64,000 nucleotides of DNA. Source: Rhizobium bangladeshense (GTDB lineage: Bacteria > Pseudomonadota > Alphaproteobacteria > Rhizobiales > Rhizobiaceae). Positions 26,389 to 36,431 of this stretch are shown in pieces. Numbering within the stretch: position 1 is the first letter of the stretch; each line of letters starts with the position of its first letter. A model generated the notes under the pieces. It saw nothing but the letters and a program-made list of their open reading frames with translations, was not told the origin of the DNA and ran no database searches. The stretch spans positions 124,001-188,000 of the forward strand of contig NZ_LYPL01000007.1 in NCBI RefSeq assembly GCF_001662075.1, given 5' to 3'. Both the position numbers and the translations under genes were made by a program.

Positions 26389-27909
26389 AAAGGGCGCTAG
26401 GCCGAACGTCCTGCTGATCACGGCCGACCAATGGCGCGGCGATTGTCTGTCGGCCGCCGGGCATGCGTGTGTGAAAACGCCAAATATCGATGCGCTGGCG
26501 CGTGAAGGCACGCTGTTTCAGCGGCACTATGCCGGGGCGGCACCCTGCTCACCGGCGCGGGCGACGCTTTATACCGGCCTCTATCAGATGAACCACCGCG
26601 TCTGCCGCAACGGTACGCCGCTCGACTCCCGTTTCGATAATCTGGCGCTGGCGGCCCGGCGGGCGGGGTACGACCCGACGCTGTTTGGATATACCGATAC
26701 GGCGCCCGATGCACGCGGCATGGATTCCAATGATCCGCACCTGACGACCTATGAAGGTGTGCTGCCTGGCTTCACCGCCCGCCAGCTTCTGCCCGAGCAT
26801 GAGAGACAGTGGCTCTCCTGGCTGAGGTCGCGCGGCCACGCCGATGCAATCAGCCGCGACATCCATATTCCCGTCGGTGCGCAGGCCGGTGAAATTTCCG
26901 ATGCGGCGCCGGCCTATTCCCGCGACGAGACCCAGACCGCTTTCCTGGCCGGCGAATTCATCCGCTGGATGAGCGAGCGGGACGGGCCGTGGTTTGCGCA
27001 TGTCTCTTTTTTGCGTCCGCATCCGCCATTCTCTGTCCCAGAACCGTTCAACCGAATGTTCGGGCCGGGTGACGGACCGGCTTTTGCACGTGCGGCAAAC
27101 GCCCAAGCGGAAGAGGGCAGTCACCCCTATCTCGCCTATGCCATGCCGCGCTCCGACAAAAGCAGCTTCGTCTATGGTGCAACGGGGCCGCTCAGCGGCT
27201 GGAACTCCGAGGACTTTGCGGCGATCCGGGCGATCTATTATGGCATGATAGCGGAGGTGGACGCGCAGCTCGGCCGCATCTGGCAGGCTCTGAAGGGTGC
27301 GGGCGCCTGGGAGAATAGTTCATCGCCCTCACTTCCGATCACGCCGAGATGGCGGGCGATCACTGGACGCTCGGCAAGGGCGGTTTCTTCGACGGCAGCT
27401 ATCATGTTCCGCTTGTTATCCGTGATCCCGCAAGCGGTGCCGCAGGCGGGATCGTCGACGATTTCACCAGCGCCGCGGATATTTTTCCGACTTTGTGCCA
27501 AAAGCTCGGTATCGAGGCGAAAAACGGGCTCGACGGCCGGTCGCTCATGTCGTTCGTCAACGGCGGGAGCGAGCCGGGATGGCGGGATGCGGCATTCTGG
27601 GAATTCGATTTCCGGGATATCGCCGCCGGCGAGGCGGAACGGCATTTCGGACTGCGGTCCAACCAATGCAATCTCGCGGTGATCCGCGATGCGCGGTTCA
27701 AATATGTGCATTTTACCGGCTTGCCGCCGCTGCTCTTCAATCTCCGCGACGATCCGATGGAGCTCGACAACGTCGCGGCTGATCCGGCCTATGCGGCCAC
27801 CCGGCTTGAATATGCCGAAAAACTGCTGTCGCTGAGGGCAAGGCATCTGGATCAGACGCTTGCCTATACCGAGTTGACGGAAAAAGGGCCGGTGACGCGC
27901 CGGCCCTGA
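26366..27909 (+). pseudogene. Sulfatase-family protein, apparent frameshift
   Basis: Alkaline-phosphatase-superfamily sulfatase. The N-terminal part has NVLLITADQWRGDCLSAAGH and the formylglycine motif CSPAR at C61 (GAAPCSPARATLYTG). The coding frame changes near base 27320: the first frame runs to 27682 as nonsense after ~27315, while the correct continuation (LTSDHAEMAGDHWTLGKGGFF, with metal-binding DH) is in the frame ending at 27909. One missing base around GAGAATAGTTC explains it. The start at 26366 lies inside the end of galE. It is either a recent pseudogene or a sequence error; otherwise the protein would be about 514 residues and complete. Confidence 0.82.
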
Positions 27910-27915
27910 CGCGTT

Positions 27916-28413
27916 TTAGCCGAGATAATCACGCTTGCCGATCGGCGCGCCCTGATTGCGCAGGATGGCGTGGGCGGTCGCGACGTGGAAATAGAAGTTT
28001 GGCAACGCGAAGGTGGTGACATATTCATCACCCGGAAGCACGATACCGCTCTTGCCCGGCAGGGTGATCTGGCGGCCTTCCACGCCTTCCAGCGCCTGCG
28101 GGGAAAATGTGGCGAGATAGGCTTCGGTCTTTGCCAGGCGCTCGCGCAACTCGTCGAACGTCGTCTCATTGTCTTCGAATTTCGGGGCGTCGGTGCCGGT
28201 CAGCCGAGCCAGGGTGAATTTGGCGCTGTCGCTGGCGCGCTGAAATTGGCCGGAAAGCGGCAGCATGTCCGGCGCAAGGCGCGCAGCGACCAATATCGCG
28301 GGATCGACGTTCTTCTCCCTTGCATAGGCTTCGGCCTTGTCGAGATAGGTTTTCAGGCTGGCCAGGCCGCGCTGAAACATCGGAACGGTGAGGCGATAAA
28401 TCGAAATGGACAT
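27916..28413 (-). CDS. DUF1993 family protein
   Basis: 165-residue protein of the DUF1993 family, a four-helix-bundle (DinB-like) fold of unknown function. Hallmarks: MSISIYRLTVPMFQRGLASLKTYLDKAEAYA at the N-terminus, RLAPDMLPLSGQFQRASDSAKFTLARLTG, and LPNFYFHVATAHAILRNQGAPIGKRDYLG at the end. The ATG at 28413 follows a GGAGACAGGA ribosome-binding region; the upstream extension is not credible. It is convergent with the sulfatase gene (6-nt gap) and divergent from the sugar ABC transporter. Confidence 0.88.
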   Translation of the reverse strand: MSISIYRLTVPMFQRGLASLKTYLDKAEAYAREKNVDPAILVAARLAPDMLPLSGQFQRASDSAKFTLARLTGTDAPKFEDNETTFDELRERLAKTEAYLATFSPQALEGVEGRQITLPGKSGIVLPGDEYVTTFALPNFYFHVATAHAILRNQGAPIGKRDYLG

Positions 28414-28785
28414 CTGTCCTGTCTCCAAAATCTGCAAGTAATCAGGCCGCAGCGAGTGATCGAAGGCGCCTGCGGCGGTCCACCTGTCTTCGACCCCGTC
28501 ATAGATGGAGGCTCCCTTCGTCTTCCGCAATGCAGCGAATGCAGGTGCCGGGGCATAAGGCCTGTGGCATTGCGTGCCCGGTCCATCTCGTCGCCGCTAA
28601 AGAGGCTTGACGCCGCTCCCAGAAAATGGAATGAATATTCCGAAGAACAAATTTTACGGTTTGTTTGTTCCGTTTTGCGGAACGCCGCGGGAGAGGCGGC
28701 GCGAGCGAATGGCGGCTTCAGGGCAGATGCCCGGGGCTCCGGCGTGAGGAGGGTGCAGCCGGGCACCGTTTGTGGAGGAAGTAAA
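28414..28785. other. 372-bp divergent intergenic region (DUF1993 / sugar ABC transporter)
   Basis: It holds a CTTGAC -35-like element (28606-28611), a GGAA-N6-TTCC palindrome, a GAACAAA/TTTGTTC inverted repeat (28644-28669) and a GTTCC-N6-GGAAC repeat. I see no coding region in it. The density of operator-like sites suggests repressor control of the downstream transporter. Confidence 0.6.
28628..28641. promoter_or_regulatory. GGAA-N6-TTCC operator-like site (IolR-type)
   Basis: GGAA-TGAATA-TTCC is an exact match to the GGAA-N6-TTCC palindrome reported for the S. meliloti inositol repressor IolR. It overlaps the expected -10 region of a promoter with a CTTGAC -35 just upstream, as expected for a repressor site. 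IolR itself is not in the window. Confidence 0.5.
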
Positions 28786-29715
28786 ATGAAAAAGTTTATC
28801 CTGGGCACTGCGATGGCGCTCGTCATGTCGACGGCCGCCCACGCGGAAACGGTCGGCGTGTCGATGGCAAAATTCGACGACAACTTCCTGACCGTTCTTC
28901 GCAACGGCATGACCGATTATGCCAAGACGCTGAACGGCGTCACCCTGCAGGTCGAAGACGCGCAGAACGACGTTTCCAAGCAGCAGAGCCAGATCCAGAA
29001 TTTCATCGCCTCCAAGGTCGATGCGATCATCGTCAACCCTGTCGATACCGATGCGACGACGGCGATGTCGAAGCTCGCCGCCGATGCCGGCATTCCACTG
29101 GTTTACGTCAACCGCCAGCCGGTCAACGTCGACACGCTGCCGGACAAGCAGGCCTTCGTCGCATCCAACGAGCAGGAATCCGGCACGCTGGAAACCAAGG
29201 AAATTTGCCGCATTCTTGGCGGCAAGGGCAAGGCCGTCGTCATCATGGGTGAGCTTTCCAACCAGGCGGCGCGCATGCGCACCCAGGACATCCATGACGT
29301 CGTCAAGACAGATGAGTGCAAGGGCATCGAGATCGTCGAAGAGCAGACGGCCAATTGGGACCGCACGCAGGGCGCCGACCTGATGACCAACTGGCTCTCC
29401 AGCGGCATCGAGTTCGACGCAGTCATCTCCAATAACGACGAAATGGCGATCGGGGCCATCCAGGCGCTGAAGGCAGCCGGCAAGGATATGAGCAAGGTCG
29501 TCATCGGCGGCGTCGACGCCACACAGGACGCGCTGGCCGCCATGCAGGCAGGTGATCTCGACGTCACCGTTTTCCAGGATGCCGCCGGCCAGGGCAAGGG
29601 CGCGCTCGATACCGCCCTTAAGCTTGCCAAGGGCGAAAAGGTCGAGAAGAAGGTCTACATTCCCTTCCAGCTCGTCACGCCTGAAAACGTCAAGGACTTC
29701 GTCGCCAAGAACTGA
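28786..29715 (+). CDS. Sugar ABC transporter substrate-binding protein (rhizopine/inositol type)
   Basis: Periplasmic binding protein of the type-I sugar family, 309 residues. It has a signal peptide (MKKFILGTAMALVMSTAAHAE) and the segment GVSMAKFDDNFLTVLRNGMTDYAK, which strongly recalls the rhizopine-binding MocB and inositol-binding IbpA proteins. DAIIVNPVDTDA and SNNDEMAIGAIQALKAAGKD are ligand-contact loops. The ATG has a strong GGAGGAA ribosome-binding site. It is the first gene of an SBP-ATPase-permease operon and is preceded by an IolR-like operator. The ligand is inferred as a cyclitol or similar sugar, not proven. Confidence 0.88.
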   Translation: MKKFILGTAMALVMSTAAHAETVGVSMAKFDDNFLTVLRNGMTDYAKTLNGVTLQVEDAQNDVSKQQSQIQNFIASKVDAIIVNPVDTDATTAMSKLAADAGIPLVYVNRQPVNVDTLPDKQAFVASNEQESGTLETKEICRILGGKGKAVVIMGELSNQAARMRTQDIHDVVKTDECKGIEIVEEQTANWDRTQGADLMTNWLSSGIEFDAVISNNDEMAIGAIQALKAAGKDMSKVVIGGVDATQDALAAMQAGDLDVTVFQDAAGQGKGALDTALKLAKGEKVEKKVYIPFQLVTPENVKDFVAKN

Positions 29716-29729
29716 GACGAGTGCCAAGC

Positions 29730-29757
29730 AGGATGCGGGCTCAGCCCGCATCCTTTC
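29730..29757 (+). terminator. Hairpin between SBP and ATPase genes (partial terminator)
   Basis: Perfect 11-bp stem AGGATGCGGGC / GCCCGCATCCT with a TCA loop and short TTTCC tail, inside the 69-nt gap of one operon. Such hairpins typically stabilise the upstream SBP message or cause partial termination, giving an excess of binding protein. Confidence 0.65.
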
Positions 29758-29784
29758 CGCCTGTCCGTATCCGGAGGAGATGAT

Positions 29785-31326
29785 ATGGCCGTCAGCCCGA
29801 CAACCATGGCCGCCGTGCGCGCAAGCGGCGCAGTTCCGAATGCGGAATATCTGTTGAGCGCCGAAGGCGTTCGCAAGGAGTTTCCCGGCGTCGTCGCACT
29901 CGACGACGTACAGTTCCGGCTGAAGCGCGCCTCCGTGCATGCGCTGATGGGCGAAAACGGCGCCGGCAAATCGACATTGATGAAGATCCTGGCCGGCATC
30001 TACACGCCCGATAAAGGCGATATCCGCCTGAAAGGCATCGAAATCCAGCTGAAATCTCCGCTCGACGCGCTGGAGAACGGCATTGCCATGATCCATCAGG
30101 AACTGAACCTGATGCCGTTCATGACGGTCGCGGAAAATATCTGGATCCGTCGCGAGCCGAAGAACCGCTTCGGCTTCGTCGATCACGGCGTGATGCATCG
30201 CATGACCGAAGAACTGTTTGACCGGCTCAATATATCAATCGATCCCGATATCGAGGTCCGGTATCTCTCGGTCGCCAACCGCCAGATGGTCGAGATCGCC
30301 AAGGCGGTTTCCTATAATTCCGACGTGCTGATCATGGACGAGCCGACCTCGGCGCTGACGGAGCGCGAGGTCGAGCATCTTTTTCGCATTATCCGTGACC
30401 TCAGGTCGCAGGGCATCGGCATCGTCTACATCACCCACAAGATGAACGAGCTTTTCGAGATCGCCGACGAATTTTCGGTGTTCCGCGACGGCCGCTATAT
30501 CGGCACGCATGCATCGACCGACGTCACTCGCGACGACATCATCCGCATGATGGTCGGGCGCGAGATCACTCAGATGTTCCCCAAGGAAGAGGTGCCGATC
30601 GGCGAGGTCGTGCTCTCCGTCAAGGATCTCTGCCTCAACGGCGTCTTCAAGAACGTCTCCTTCGAGGTAAGGGCGGGTGAGATCCTCGGGGTGGCCGGCC
30701 TGGTCGGTTCCGGGCGGTCGAATGTCGCCGAAACGCTCTTCGGCGTAACGCCGGCAAGCGCGGGCTCGATCGAGCTTTACGGCAAGCCGGTGACGATTTC
30801 TTCGCCGACCGAGGCCATCCGCAACCGGATGGCGTTCCTCACCGAGGACCGCAAGGATACGGGCTGTCTGCTGATCCTCGATATTCTCGAGAACATGCAG
30901 ATCGCCGTTCTCCAGGACAGATATGTCAAGGGCGGCTTCGTGCAGCAGGGCGCGATCGAGGCGACCTGCGAAGACATGGCAAAGAAGCTGCGGGTGAAGA
31001 CGCCCAATCTCTACGAGCGGGCGGAAAATCTTTCGGGCGGCAATCAGCAGAAGGTGCTGATCGGCCGCTGGCTGCTCACCAATCCGCGAATCCTGATCCT
31101 CGACGAGCCGACGCGCGGCATCGATGTCGGCGCCAAGGCGGAAATTCACCGGCTGGTCACCGAAATGGCGCGAAACGGCGTGGCAGTCATCATGATCTCG
31201 TCCGAGATGCCCGAGGTTCTCGGGATGAGCGACCGCATCATGGTCATGCATGAGGGACGCGTGACCGGTTTCCTCAATCGCGATGAAGCAACGCAGATCA
31301 AGGTGATGGAGCTGGCTGCGCAGTGA
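29785..31326 (+). CDS. Sugar ABC transporter ATP-binding protein (two ABC domains)
   Basis: Fused double-ATPase subunit typical of monosaccharide importers (RbsA/MglA/XylG type), 513 residues. The first domain has Walker [10 protein letters not shown] (56-64) and [14 protein letters not shown]. The second domain has the degenerate nucleotide site GLVGSGRSN, an intact LSGGNQQKV near residue 416 and [16 protein letters not shown]. It sits between the binding protein (70 nt upstream) and the permease (34 nt downstream) and should energise that permease. Confidence 0.95.
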   Translation: MAVSPTTMAAVRASGAVPNAEYLLSAEGVRKEFPGVVALDDVQFRLKRASVHALMGENGAGKSTLMKILAGIYTPDKGDIRLKGIEIQLKSPLDALENGIAMIHQELNLMPFMTVAENIWIRREPKNRFGFVDHGVMHRMTEELFDRLNISIDPDIEVRYLSVANRQMVEIAKAVSYNSDVLIMDEPTSALTEREVEHLFRIIRDLRSQGIGIVYITHKMNELFEIADEFSVFRDGRYIGTHASTDVTRDDIIRMMVGREITQMFPKEEVPIGEVVLSVKDLCLNGVFKNVSFEVRAGEILGVAGLVGSGRSNVAETLFGVTPASAGSIELYGKPVTISSPTEAIRNRMAFLTEDRKDTGCLLILDILENMQIAVLQDRYVKGGFVQQGAIEATCEDMAKKLRVKTPNLYERAENLSGGNQQKVLIGRWLLTNPRILILDEPTRGIDVGAKAEIHRLVTEMARNGVAVIMISSEMPEVLGMSDRIMVMHEGRVTGFLNRDEATQIKVMELAAQ

Positions 31327-31360
31327 TGCGCCGTCTGCAATCGCCCAAGGGAGGTTTGAC

Positions 31361-32386
31361 ATGAGTACCAAGGCAGCAGAGGGCGCGGCTCCGCTCGCAA
31401 CCCGGCAACGGCGGCGGCGCTTACCGACCGAGCTCAGCATTTTCCTCGTGCTCGTCGGCATTGCACTCATCTATGAAGCGCTCGGCTGGATGTTCATCGG
31501 CCAAAGCTTCCTGATGAATTCGCAGCGTCTGACGATCATGATCCTGCAGGTCTCCGTCATCGGCATCATCGCCGTCGGCGTCACGCAGGTCATCATCACG
31601 GGCGGTATCGATCTTTCATCCGGCTCCGTCGTCGGCATGACCGCGATGATCGCGACAAGCTTCGCCCAGTCCTCCACCTGGGGACGGGCAGTCTTCCCCT
31701 CGCTGACCGATCTGCCGGCTCTCGTGCCGATCATGGTCGGCCTGCTGATCGGGGCGGCTGCAGGTCTGGCGAATGGCGCACTCATCGCCTACACGAAAAT
31801 CCCGCCCTTCATCGCAACGCTCGGCATGTTCGTGTCGGCCAGAGGCGTCGCGAAGTGGTACACCAAGGGACAACCGGTTTCCGGGGTCACCGAGCAGTTT
31901 CACTTCATCGGCACCAAGGCCTGGCCGGTCGTCGTCTTCCTGGTCGTCGCGCTGATCTTCCATATTGCGCTGCGCTACACACGCTACGGAAAGTTCACTT
32001 ATGCCATAGGCGCCAACCCGCAGGCGGCGCGCGTCTCCGGCATCAACATCGAGGCGCATCTCGTCAAGGTTTATGTGATCGCCGGATTGCTCGCCGGCCT
32101 TGCCGGCATCGTCACGGCGGCACGCGCGGAAACCGCGCAGGCCAGCATGGGCGTCGGATATGAGCTCGATGCGATTGCCGCGACCGTCATCGGCGGCACC
32201 TCGCTCACCGGCGGCGTCGGCCGCATCACCGGCACCGTCATCGGCACCATCATCCTGGGCGTCATGACATCGGGCTTCACCTTCTTGAGGATCGATGCCT
32301 ATTACCAGGAGATCGTCAAAGGCTTCATCATCGTCGCGGCTGTTGTGATCGACGTCTACAGACAGAAGAAGCGCCGCAAGCACTGA
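31361..32386 (+). CDS. Sugar ABC transporter permease (RbsC family)
   Basis: Inner-membrane permease of the ribose/xylose/inositol class, 341 residues with about ten hydrophobic segments. Family signatures: GGIDLSSGSVVGMTAMIATSF, and the cytoplasmic loop GANPQAARVSGINIEAHLVKVYVIAGLLAGLAGIV; the C-terminal GGTSLTGGVGRITGTVIGTIILGVM is also typical. The ATG follows GGGAGG. It is the last gene of the operon, followed by a strong terminator at 32414. Confidence 0.94.
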   Translation: MSTKAAEGAAPLATRQRRRRLPTELSIFLVLVGIALIYEALGWMFIGQSFLMNSQRLTIMILQVSVIGIIAVGVTQVIITGGIDLSSGSVVGMTAMIATSFAQSSTWGRAVFPSLTDLPALVPIMVGLLIGAAAGLANGALIAYTKIPPFIATLGMFVSARGVAKWYTKGQPVSGVTEQFHFIGTKAWPVVVFLVVALIFHIALRYTRYGKFTYAIGANPQAARVSGINIEAHLVKVYVIAGLLAGLAGIVTAARAETAQASMGVGYELDAIAATVIGGTSLTGGVGRITGTVIGTIILGVMTSGFTFLRIDAYYQEIVKGFIIVAAVVIDVYRQKKRRKH

Positions 32387-32413
32387 TCTCTGCCGGCATC
32401 ATGCATGATTTAC

Positions 32414-32432
32414 GGGGGCTTCGGCCCCCTTT
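32414..32432 (+). terminator. Intrinsic terminator after the sugar transporter operon
   Basis: GGGGGC-TTCG-GCCCCC followed by TTTGCGTTTT, 28 nt after the permease stop codon. Confidence 0.85.
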
Positions 32433-32539
32433 GCGTTTTCGCGCCGATGGCCGATTTTCAAAAAAGAGATGGCGAATTCCGTCAGCTTTTCTATTCTGGC
32501 CACTTCATTCGCCCGCCTCGGGGCAGCGCAGGAAGATAG

Positions 32540-33598
32540 ATGCAATTCGTATTTGACGGTCACAACGACGTTCTCCTTCGACTCTGGACACATTCAAAAG
32601 ACGGCAGCGACCCTATCGCGGAATTTTCGGACGGCACGACGGTCGGCCATATCGATGCACGCCGGGCGAAAGCGGGCGGTCTGTCCGGTGGCCTCTGCGC
32701 CATCTACATTCCCTCGGGCGATCTCGTCTTCGCCGATCCGGATGCCGACGGCCGTTATGTCACGCCGATGGCTGCCCCGCTTGATCCGCTTCCGTCCCTT
32801 GCGATCGCCACCGAAATGGCGGCGATCGCGCTGCGGCTCGACCAGGCCGGTGCCTGGCGTCTCTGCCGCACGGTCAAGGACATCCGCGGCGCCATGGCGG
32901 AGGAGACTTTCGCCGCCGTCATGCATATGGAAGGCTGTGAGGCGATCGGCGCCGACCTGTCGGCGCTCGAGGTATTCTATGCGGCCGGCCTGCGCTCGCT
33001 CGGGCCGGTCTGGAGCCGGCACAACGTCTTCGGCCATGGTGTGCCCTTCGCCTTCCCGATGTCGCCGGACACCGGGCCGGGTCTCACCGATGCCGGTTTT
33101 GCGCTGGTACGGGAATGCAATCGCCTCGGCATCCTGCTCGACCTTGCCCATATTACCGAGAAGGGCTTTTGGGACGTGGCGAAGACGACCGACCAGCCGC
33201 TGGTCGCCAGCCACTCCAATGCCCATGCGCTGACCCCGGTCGCGCGCAACCTGACGGACAGGCAGCTCGATGCGATCCGCGAAAGCCGCGGTCTCGTCGG
33301 TATCAATTATGCTACCGCCATGCTGCGTCCCGACGGCCGCTCGGACAGCGATACACCGATTGCCGACATGATCCGCCACGTCGACCATCTCGTGAACCGC
33401 ATGGGCATCGATTGCGTGGCGCTCGGATCGGACTTCGACGGCGCCACGATCCCCGAGGAAATCGGCGATGCATCAGGCAATCAGAAGTTGATTGCTGCTC
33501 TCAGGGAGGTTGGCTATGGTGAGGCGGACCTCACGAAACTTGCCCGTGAAAATTGGCTTCGCATTCTCGCACAAGCCTGGCGGGAGGACTACGCCTAA
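32540..33598 (+). CDS. Membrane dipeptidase-type peptidase (M19)
   Basis: Zinc dipeptidase of peptidase family M19, 352 residues. Zinc-site motifs are visible: DGHNDVLLRLW (H8, D10), MHMEGCEAIG (bridging Glu), LDLAHITEKGFWDVA and SHSNAHAL (two further His), and the C-terminal ALGSDFDG. No signal peptide is seen, so it is likely cytoplasmic. It lies 100 nt upstream of a full peptide ABC transporter on the same strand, suggesting that it cleaves imported dipeptides or a related amide. Its stop begins TAAAGCGC, as in the RIME-like repeats. Confidence 0.92.
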   Translation: MQFVFDGHNDVLLRLWTHSKDGSDPIAEFSDGTTVGHIDARRAKAGGLSGGLCAIYIPSGDLVFADPDADGRYVTPMAAPLDPLPSLAIATEMAAIALRLDQAGAWRLCRTVKDIRGAMAEETFAAVMHMEGCEAIGADLSALEVFYAAGLRSLGPVWSRHNVFGHGVPFAFPMSPDTGPGLTDAGFALVRECNRLGILLDLAHITEKGFWDVAKTTDQPLVASHSNAHALTPVARNLTDRQLDAIRESRGLVGINYATAMLRPDGRSDSDTPIADMIRHVDHLVNRMGIDCVALGSDFDGATIPEEIGDASGNQKLIAALREVGYGEADLTKLARENWLRILAQAWREDYA

Positions 33599-33698
33599 AG
33601 CGCTGCGCGCCTCTGGACGCGCTGAAAACGGACAATAGTTTTAATGGGGTACGACCGACAAAACGCTTCGTAATCAATCAAGAACAGGGGAACAGACC

Positions 33699-35342
33699 AT
33701 GATGATCACCAAGCTCAGCCGCAATTTCCGCCTGCTTTCCGCCGGAGCGGCCCTTTCGCTCCTGATGATGACCGCACCTTCCGCCTTTGCCGAAACGCCC
33801 AAAGACACGCTGGTCGAGGGTTTTGCCATCGACGACATCATCACGATGGATCCCGGCGAGGCGTTCGAGCTTTCGACCGCCGAAATCACCAGCAACAGCT
33901 ACAGCCTGCTCGTCCGCCTCGATCTCGCCGACACATCCAAGGTGAAGGGCGATCTCGCCGAGAGCTGGAGCGTTTCGGATGACGGCCTTACCTATACGTT
34001 CAAGCTGAAACCAGGCCTCAAATTCGCATCCGGAAATCCTGTTACCGCCGAAGACGTTGCATGGTCGTTCGAGCGCGCCGTCAAGCTCGACAAGAGCCCG
34101 GCCTTCATCCTGACCCAGTTCGGTCTGACCGGCGACAACGTCACCGAAAAAGCCAAGGCGGCCGATGCCAATACGTTCGTCTTCACCGTCGACAAGGCCT
34201 ACGCGCCAAGCTTCGTGCTCAACTGCCTGACGGCGACGGTCGCCTCCGTAGTCGATAAGAAGCTCGTGCTGGAGCATGTGAAGGCGATAACGCCGGATGC
34301 CGAGCACAAATACGACAATGATTTCGGCAATGAATGGTTGAAGACCGGCTATGCCGGTTCCGGCGCCTTCAAGCTGCGCGAATGGCGGGCCAACGAAGTC
34401 GTCGTGCTGGAGCGCAACGACAATTATTACGGCGACAAGCCGAAGCTCAATCGCGTCATCTACCGCTATATGAAGGAAAGCTCGGCCCAGCGGCTGGCGC
34501 TCGAAGCCGGTGACATCGATATCGCCCGCAATCTCGAACCGGGCGATATCGACGCCGTTTCCAAAAATGCCGATCTGGCGACGACCAGTGCGCCGAAGGG
34601 CACGATCTATTACGTCAGCCTGAACAACAAGAACGAGAACCTGAAGAAGCCGGAAGTTCAGGAAGCCTTCAAGTATTTGGTCGACTACGATGCGATCGGC
34701 GCGACGCTGATTAAGGGTATCGGCGAGATCCACCAGACCTTCCTGCCGGAGGGCCAGCTCGGCGCGCTTGATGTAAACCCCTACAAGCTCGACGTTGCCA
34801 AGGCGAAGGAACTGCTGGCCAAGGCCGGCGTCCCGGACGGTTTCTCGGTGACGATGGACGTGCGCAACACGCAGCCGGTGACCGGCATTGCCGAATCGAT
34901 GCAGCAGACGCTGGCGCAGGCCGGTGTCAAACTGGAGATCATTCCCGGCGACGGCAAACAGACGCTGACCAAATATCGTGCCCGCACCCACGATATCTAT
35001 ATCGGCAATTGGGGGTCGGACTATTTCGACCCGAACTCGAATGCCGACACGTTCACGAGCAATCCCGACAATTCCGACGCTGGCACGGTGAAGACGCTCG
35101 CATGGCGCAATACCTGGGAAGCGCCGGAGCTCGACAAGCAGACCAAGGCCGCATTGCTTGAGCGTGACGGCGCCAAACGCGCGGCCATGTACGAGGACAT
35201 TCAGAAGAAGTTCCTCGCCAACAGCCCCTTCGTCATCATCTTCCAGCAGACCGAAGTAGCCGGCTACCGCAAGAATTTGAAGGACTTCAAGCTGGGTCCG
35301 AGCTTCGATACCAATTTCGTCGGTCCGATCGCCAAGGAATGA
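33699..35342 (+). CDS. Peptide ABC transporter substrate-binding protein (family 5)
   Basis: DppA/OppA-type periplasmic binding protein, 547 residues. It has a signal peptide (FRLLSAGAALSLLMMTAPSAFAE, cleavage near 30), then MDPGEAFELSTAEITSNSYSLLVR, LAESWSVSDDGLTYTFKLKPGLKFASGNPVTAEDVAWSFERAV (the family 5 signature), and GSGAFKLREWRANEVVVLERNDNYYG. Two ATGs are adjacent (33699, 33702). It is preceded by an AGGGGAAC ribosome-binding site. It heads a five-gene operon SBP-permease-permease-ATPase-ATPase. Confidence 0.93.
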   Translation: MMITKLSRNFRLLSAGAALSLLMMTAPSAFAETPKDTLVEGFAIDDIITMDPGEAFELSTAEITSNSYSLLVRLDLADTSKVKGDLAESWSVSDDGLTYTFKLKPGLKFASGNPVTAEDVAWSFERAVKLDKSPAFILTQFGLTGDNVTEKAKAADANTFVFTVDKAYAPSFVLNCLTATVASVVDKKLVLEHVKAITPDAEHKYDNDFGNEWLKTGYAGSGAFKLREWRANEVVVLERNDNYYGDKPKLNRVIYRYMKESSAQRLALEAGDIDIARNLEPGDIDAVSKNADLATTSAPKGTIYYVSLNNKNENLKKPEVQEAFKYLVDYDAIGATLIKGIGEIHQTFLPEGQLGALDVNPYKLDVAKAKELLAKAGVPDGFSVTMDVRNTQPVTGIAESMQQTLAQAGVKLEIIPGDGKQTLTKYRARTHDIYIGNWGSDYFDPNSNADTFTSNPDNSDAGTVKTLAWRNTWEAPELDKQTKAALLERDGAKRAAMYEDIQKKFLANSPFVIIFQQTEVAGYRKNLKDFKLGPSFDTNFVGPIAKE

Positions 35343-35360
35343 TCCGGCAGGATTGGTCGC

Positions 35361-36431
35361 TTGAGCACCATTGAAACAACACAGGTGGCGGCACGGCCCC
35401 GCAAGGGCGGTGCCAGCACCCTCGCCAAGGCGGTCGGGCGCTTCCTGTTCGCCGCCGTCACTACCTATCTCGGCCTTCTGGCCGTCACCTTCTTCATCGG
35501 CCGCGTCGTTCCGATCGATCCCGTGCTCGCCATCCTCGGCGACCGCGCCCCCACCCATGTCGTCGAGCGGGTGCGACAGGAAATGGGCTTCAATCTGCCG
35601 CTTTACCAGCAGTTTTTCATTTACGTGAAAGGCGTCCTGTCAGGCGATTTCGGCAATTCGGTGCTGACCACCAACCCTGTGATGGTCGACATCCGCCGCG
35701 TCATGCCGGCGACGATCGAGCTCGCGACGCTTGGAACGCTGATCGGCGCCTGCATCGGCGTGCCGCTCGGCGTTCTCGCCGCCGTGCGCCGGGGCAGCAT
35801 CGCCGACCAGGTGGTGCGCGTCATCGGACTGATCGGCTATTCCGTGCCTATCTTCTGGCTGGCGCTGATCTCGCTCGTCATCTTTTATGCGCAGCTGCGC
35901 TGGGTGGCCTTTCCCGGCCGCATCGATATCGTCTTCGAATATACGTTCACGCCGATCACCGGCTTCTATTTGCTCGACAGCGCCTGGCAGGGGCAGTGGG
36001 ATGTCTTCTATGACGTGTTCCGCCACATCATCCTGCCTGCCTCGCTGCTCGGTTATTTCTCGCTCGCCTATATCAGCCGCATGACCCGCAGCTTCATGCT
36101 GAACGAGCTGTCGCAGGAATATATCGTCGCCGCGCGCGCCAAGGGGCTTTCGGAAACGCGGGTGATCTGGGGCCATGCGCTGCGCAACGCCGCCGTGCCG
36201 CTCGTCACCGTCATCGCGCTTTCCTATGCCGGCCTGCTCGAAGGATCGGTGCTGACCGAGACCGTCTTCTCCTGGCCGGGCATCGGGCTCTACATCACCA
36301 ATTCGCTGCAGAATGCCGATATGAACGCCGTGCTCGGCGGCACGATCGTCATCGGCACGGTTTTCATCGGCATCAATCTTCTGTCCGATCTTCTCTACCG
36401 GACGCTCGACCCGAGGACGCGAAACCGATGA
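35361..36431 (+). CDS. Peptide ABC transporter permease (DppB type)
   Basis: Inner-membrane permease of the dipeptide/oligopeptide family, 356 residues. The long N-terminal helix (AVTTYLGLLAVTFFIGRVVPIDPV) and the loop MGFNLPLYQQFFIYVKGVLSGDFG are characteristic of DppB. The EAA motif is EYIVAARAKGLSETRVIWGHALRNAAVPL. The start appears to be TTG at 35361 (MSTIETTQ); no ATG is suitably placed. Its stop overlaps the next permease start by 4 nt (ATGA). Confidence 0.92.
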   Translation: MSTIETTQVAARPRKGGASTLAKAVGRFLFAAVTTYLGLLAVTFFIGRVVPIDPVLAILGDRAPTHVVERVRQEMGFNLPLYQQFFIYVKGVLSGDFGNSVLTTNPVMVDIRRVMPATIELATLGTLIGACIGVPLGVLAAVRRGSIADQVVRVIGLIGYSVPIFWLALISLVIFYAQLRWVAFPGRIDIVFEYTFTPITGFYLLDSAWQGQWDVFYDVFRHIILPASLLGYFSLAYISRMTRSFMLNELSQEYIVAARAKGLSETRVIWGHALRNAAVPLVTVIALSYAGLLEGSVLTETVFSWPGIGLYITNSLQNADMNAVLGGTIVIGTVFIGINLLSDLLYRTLDPRTRNR

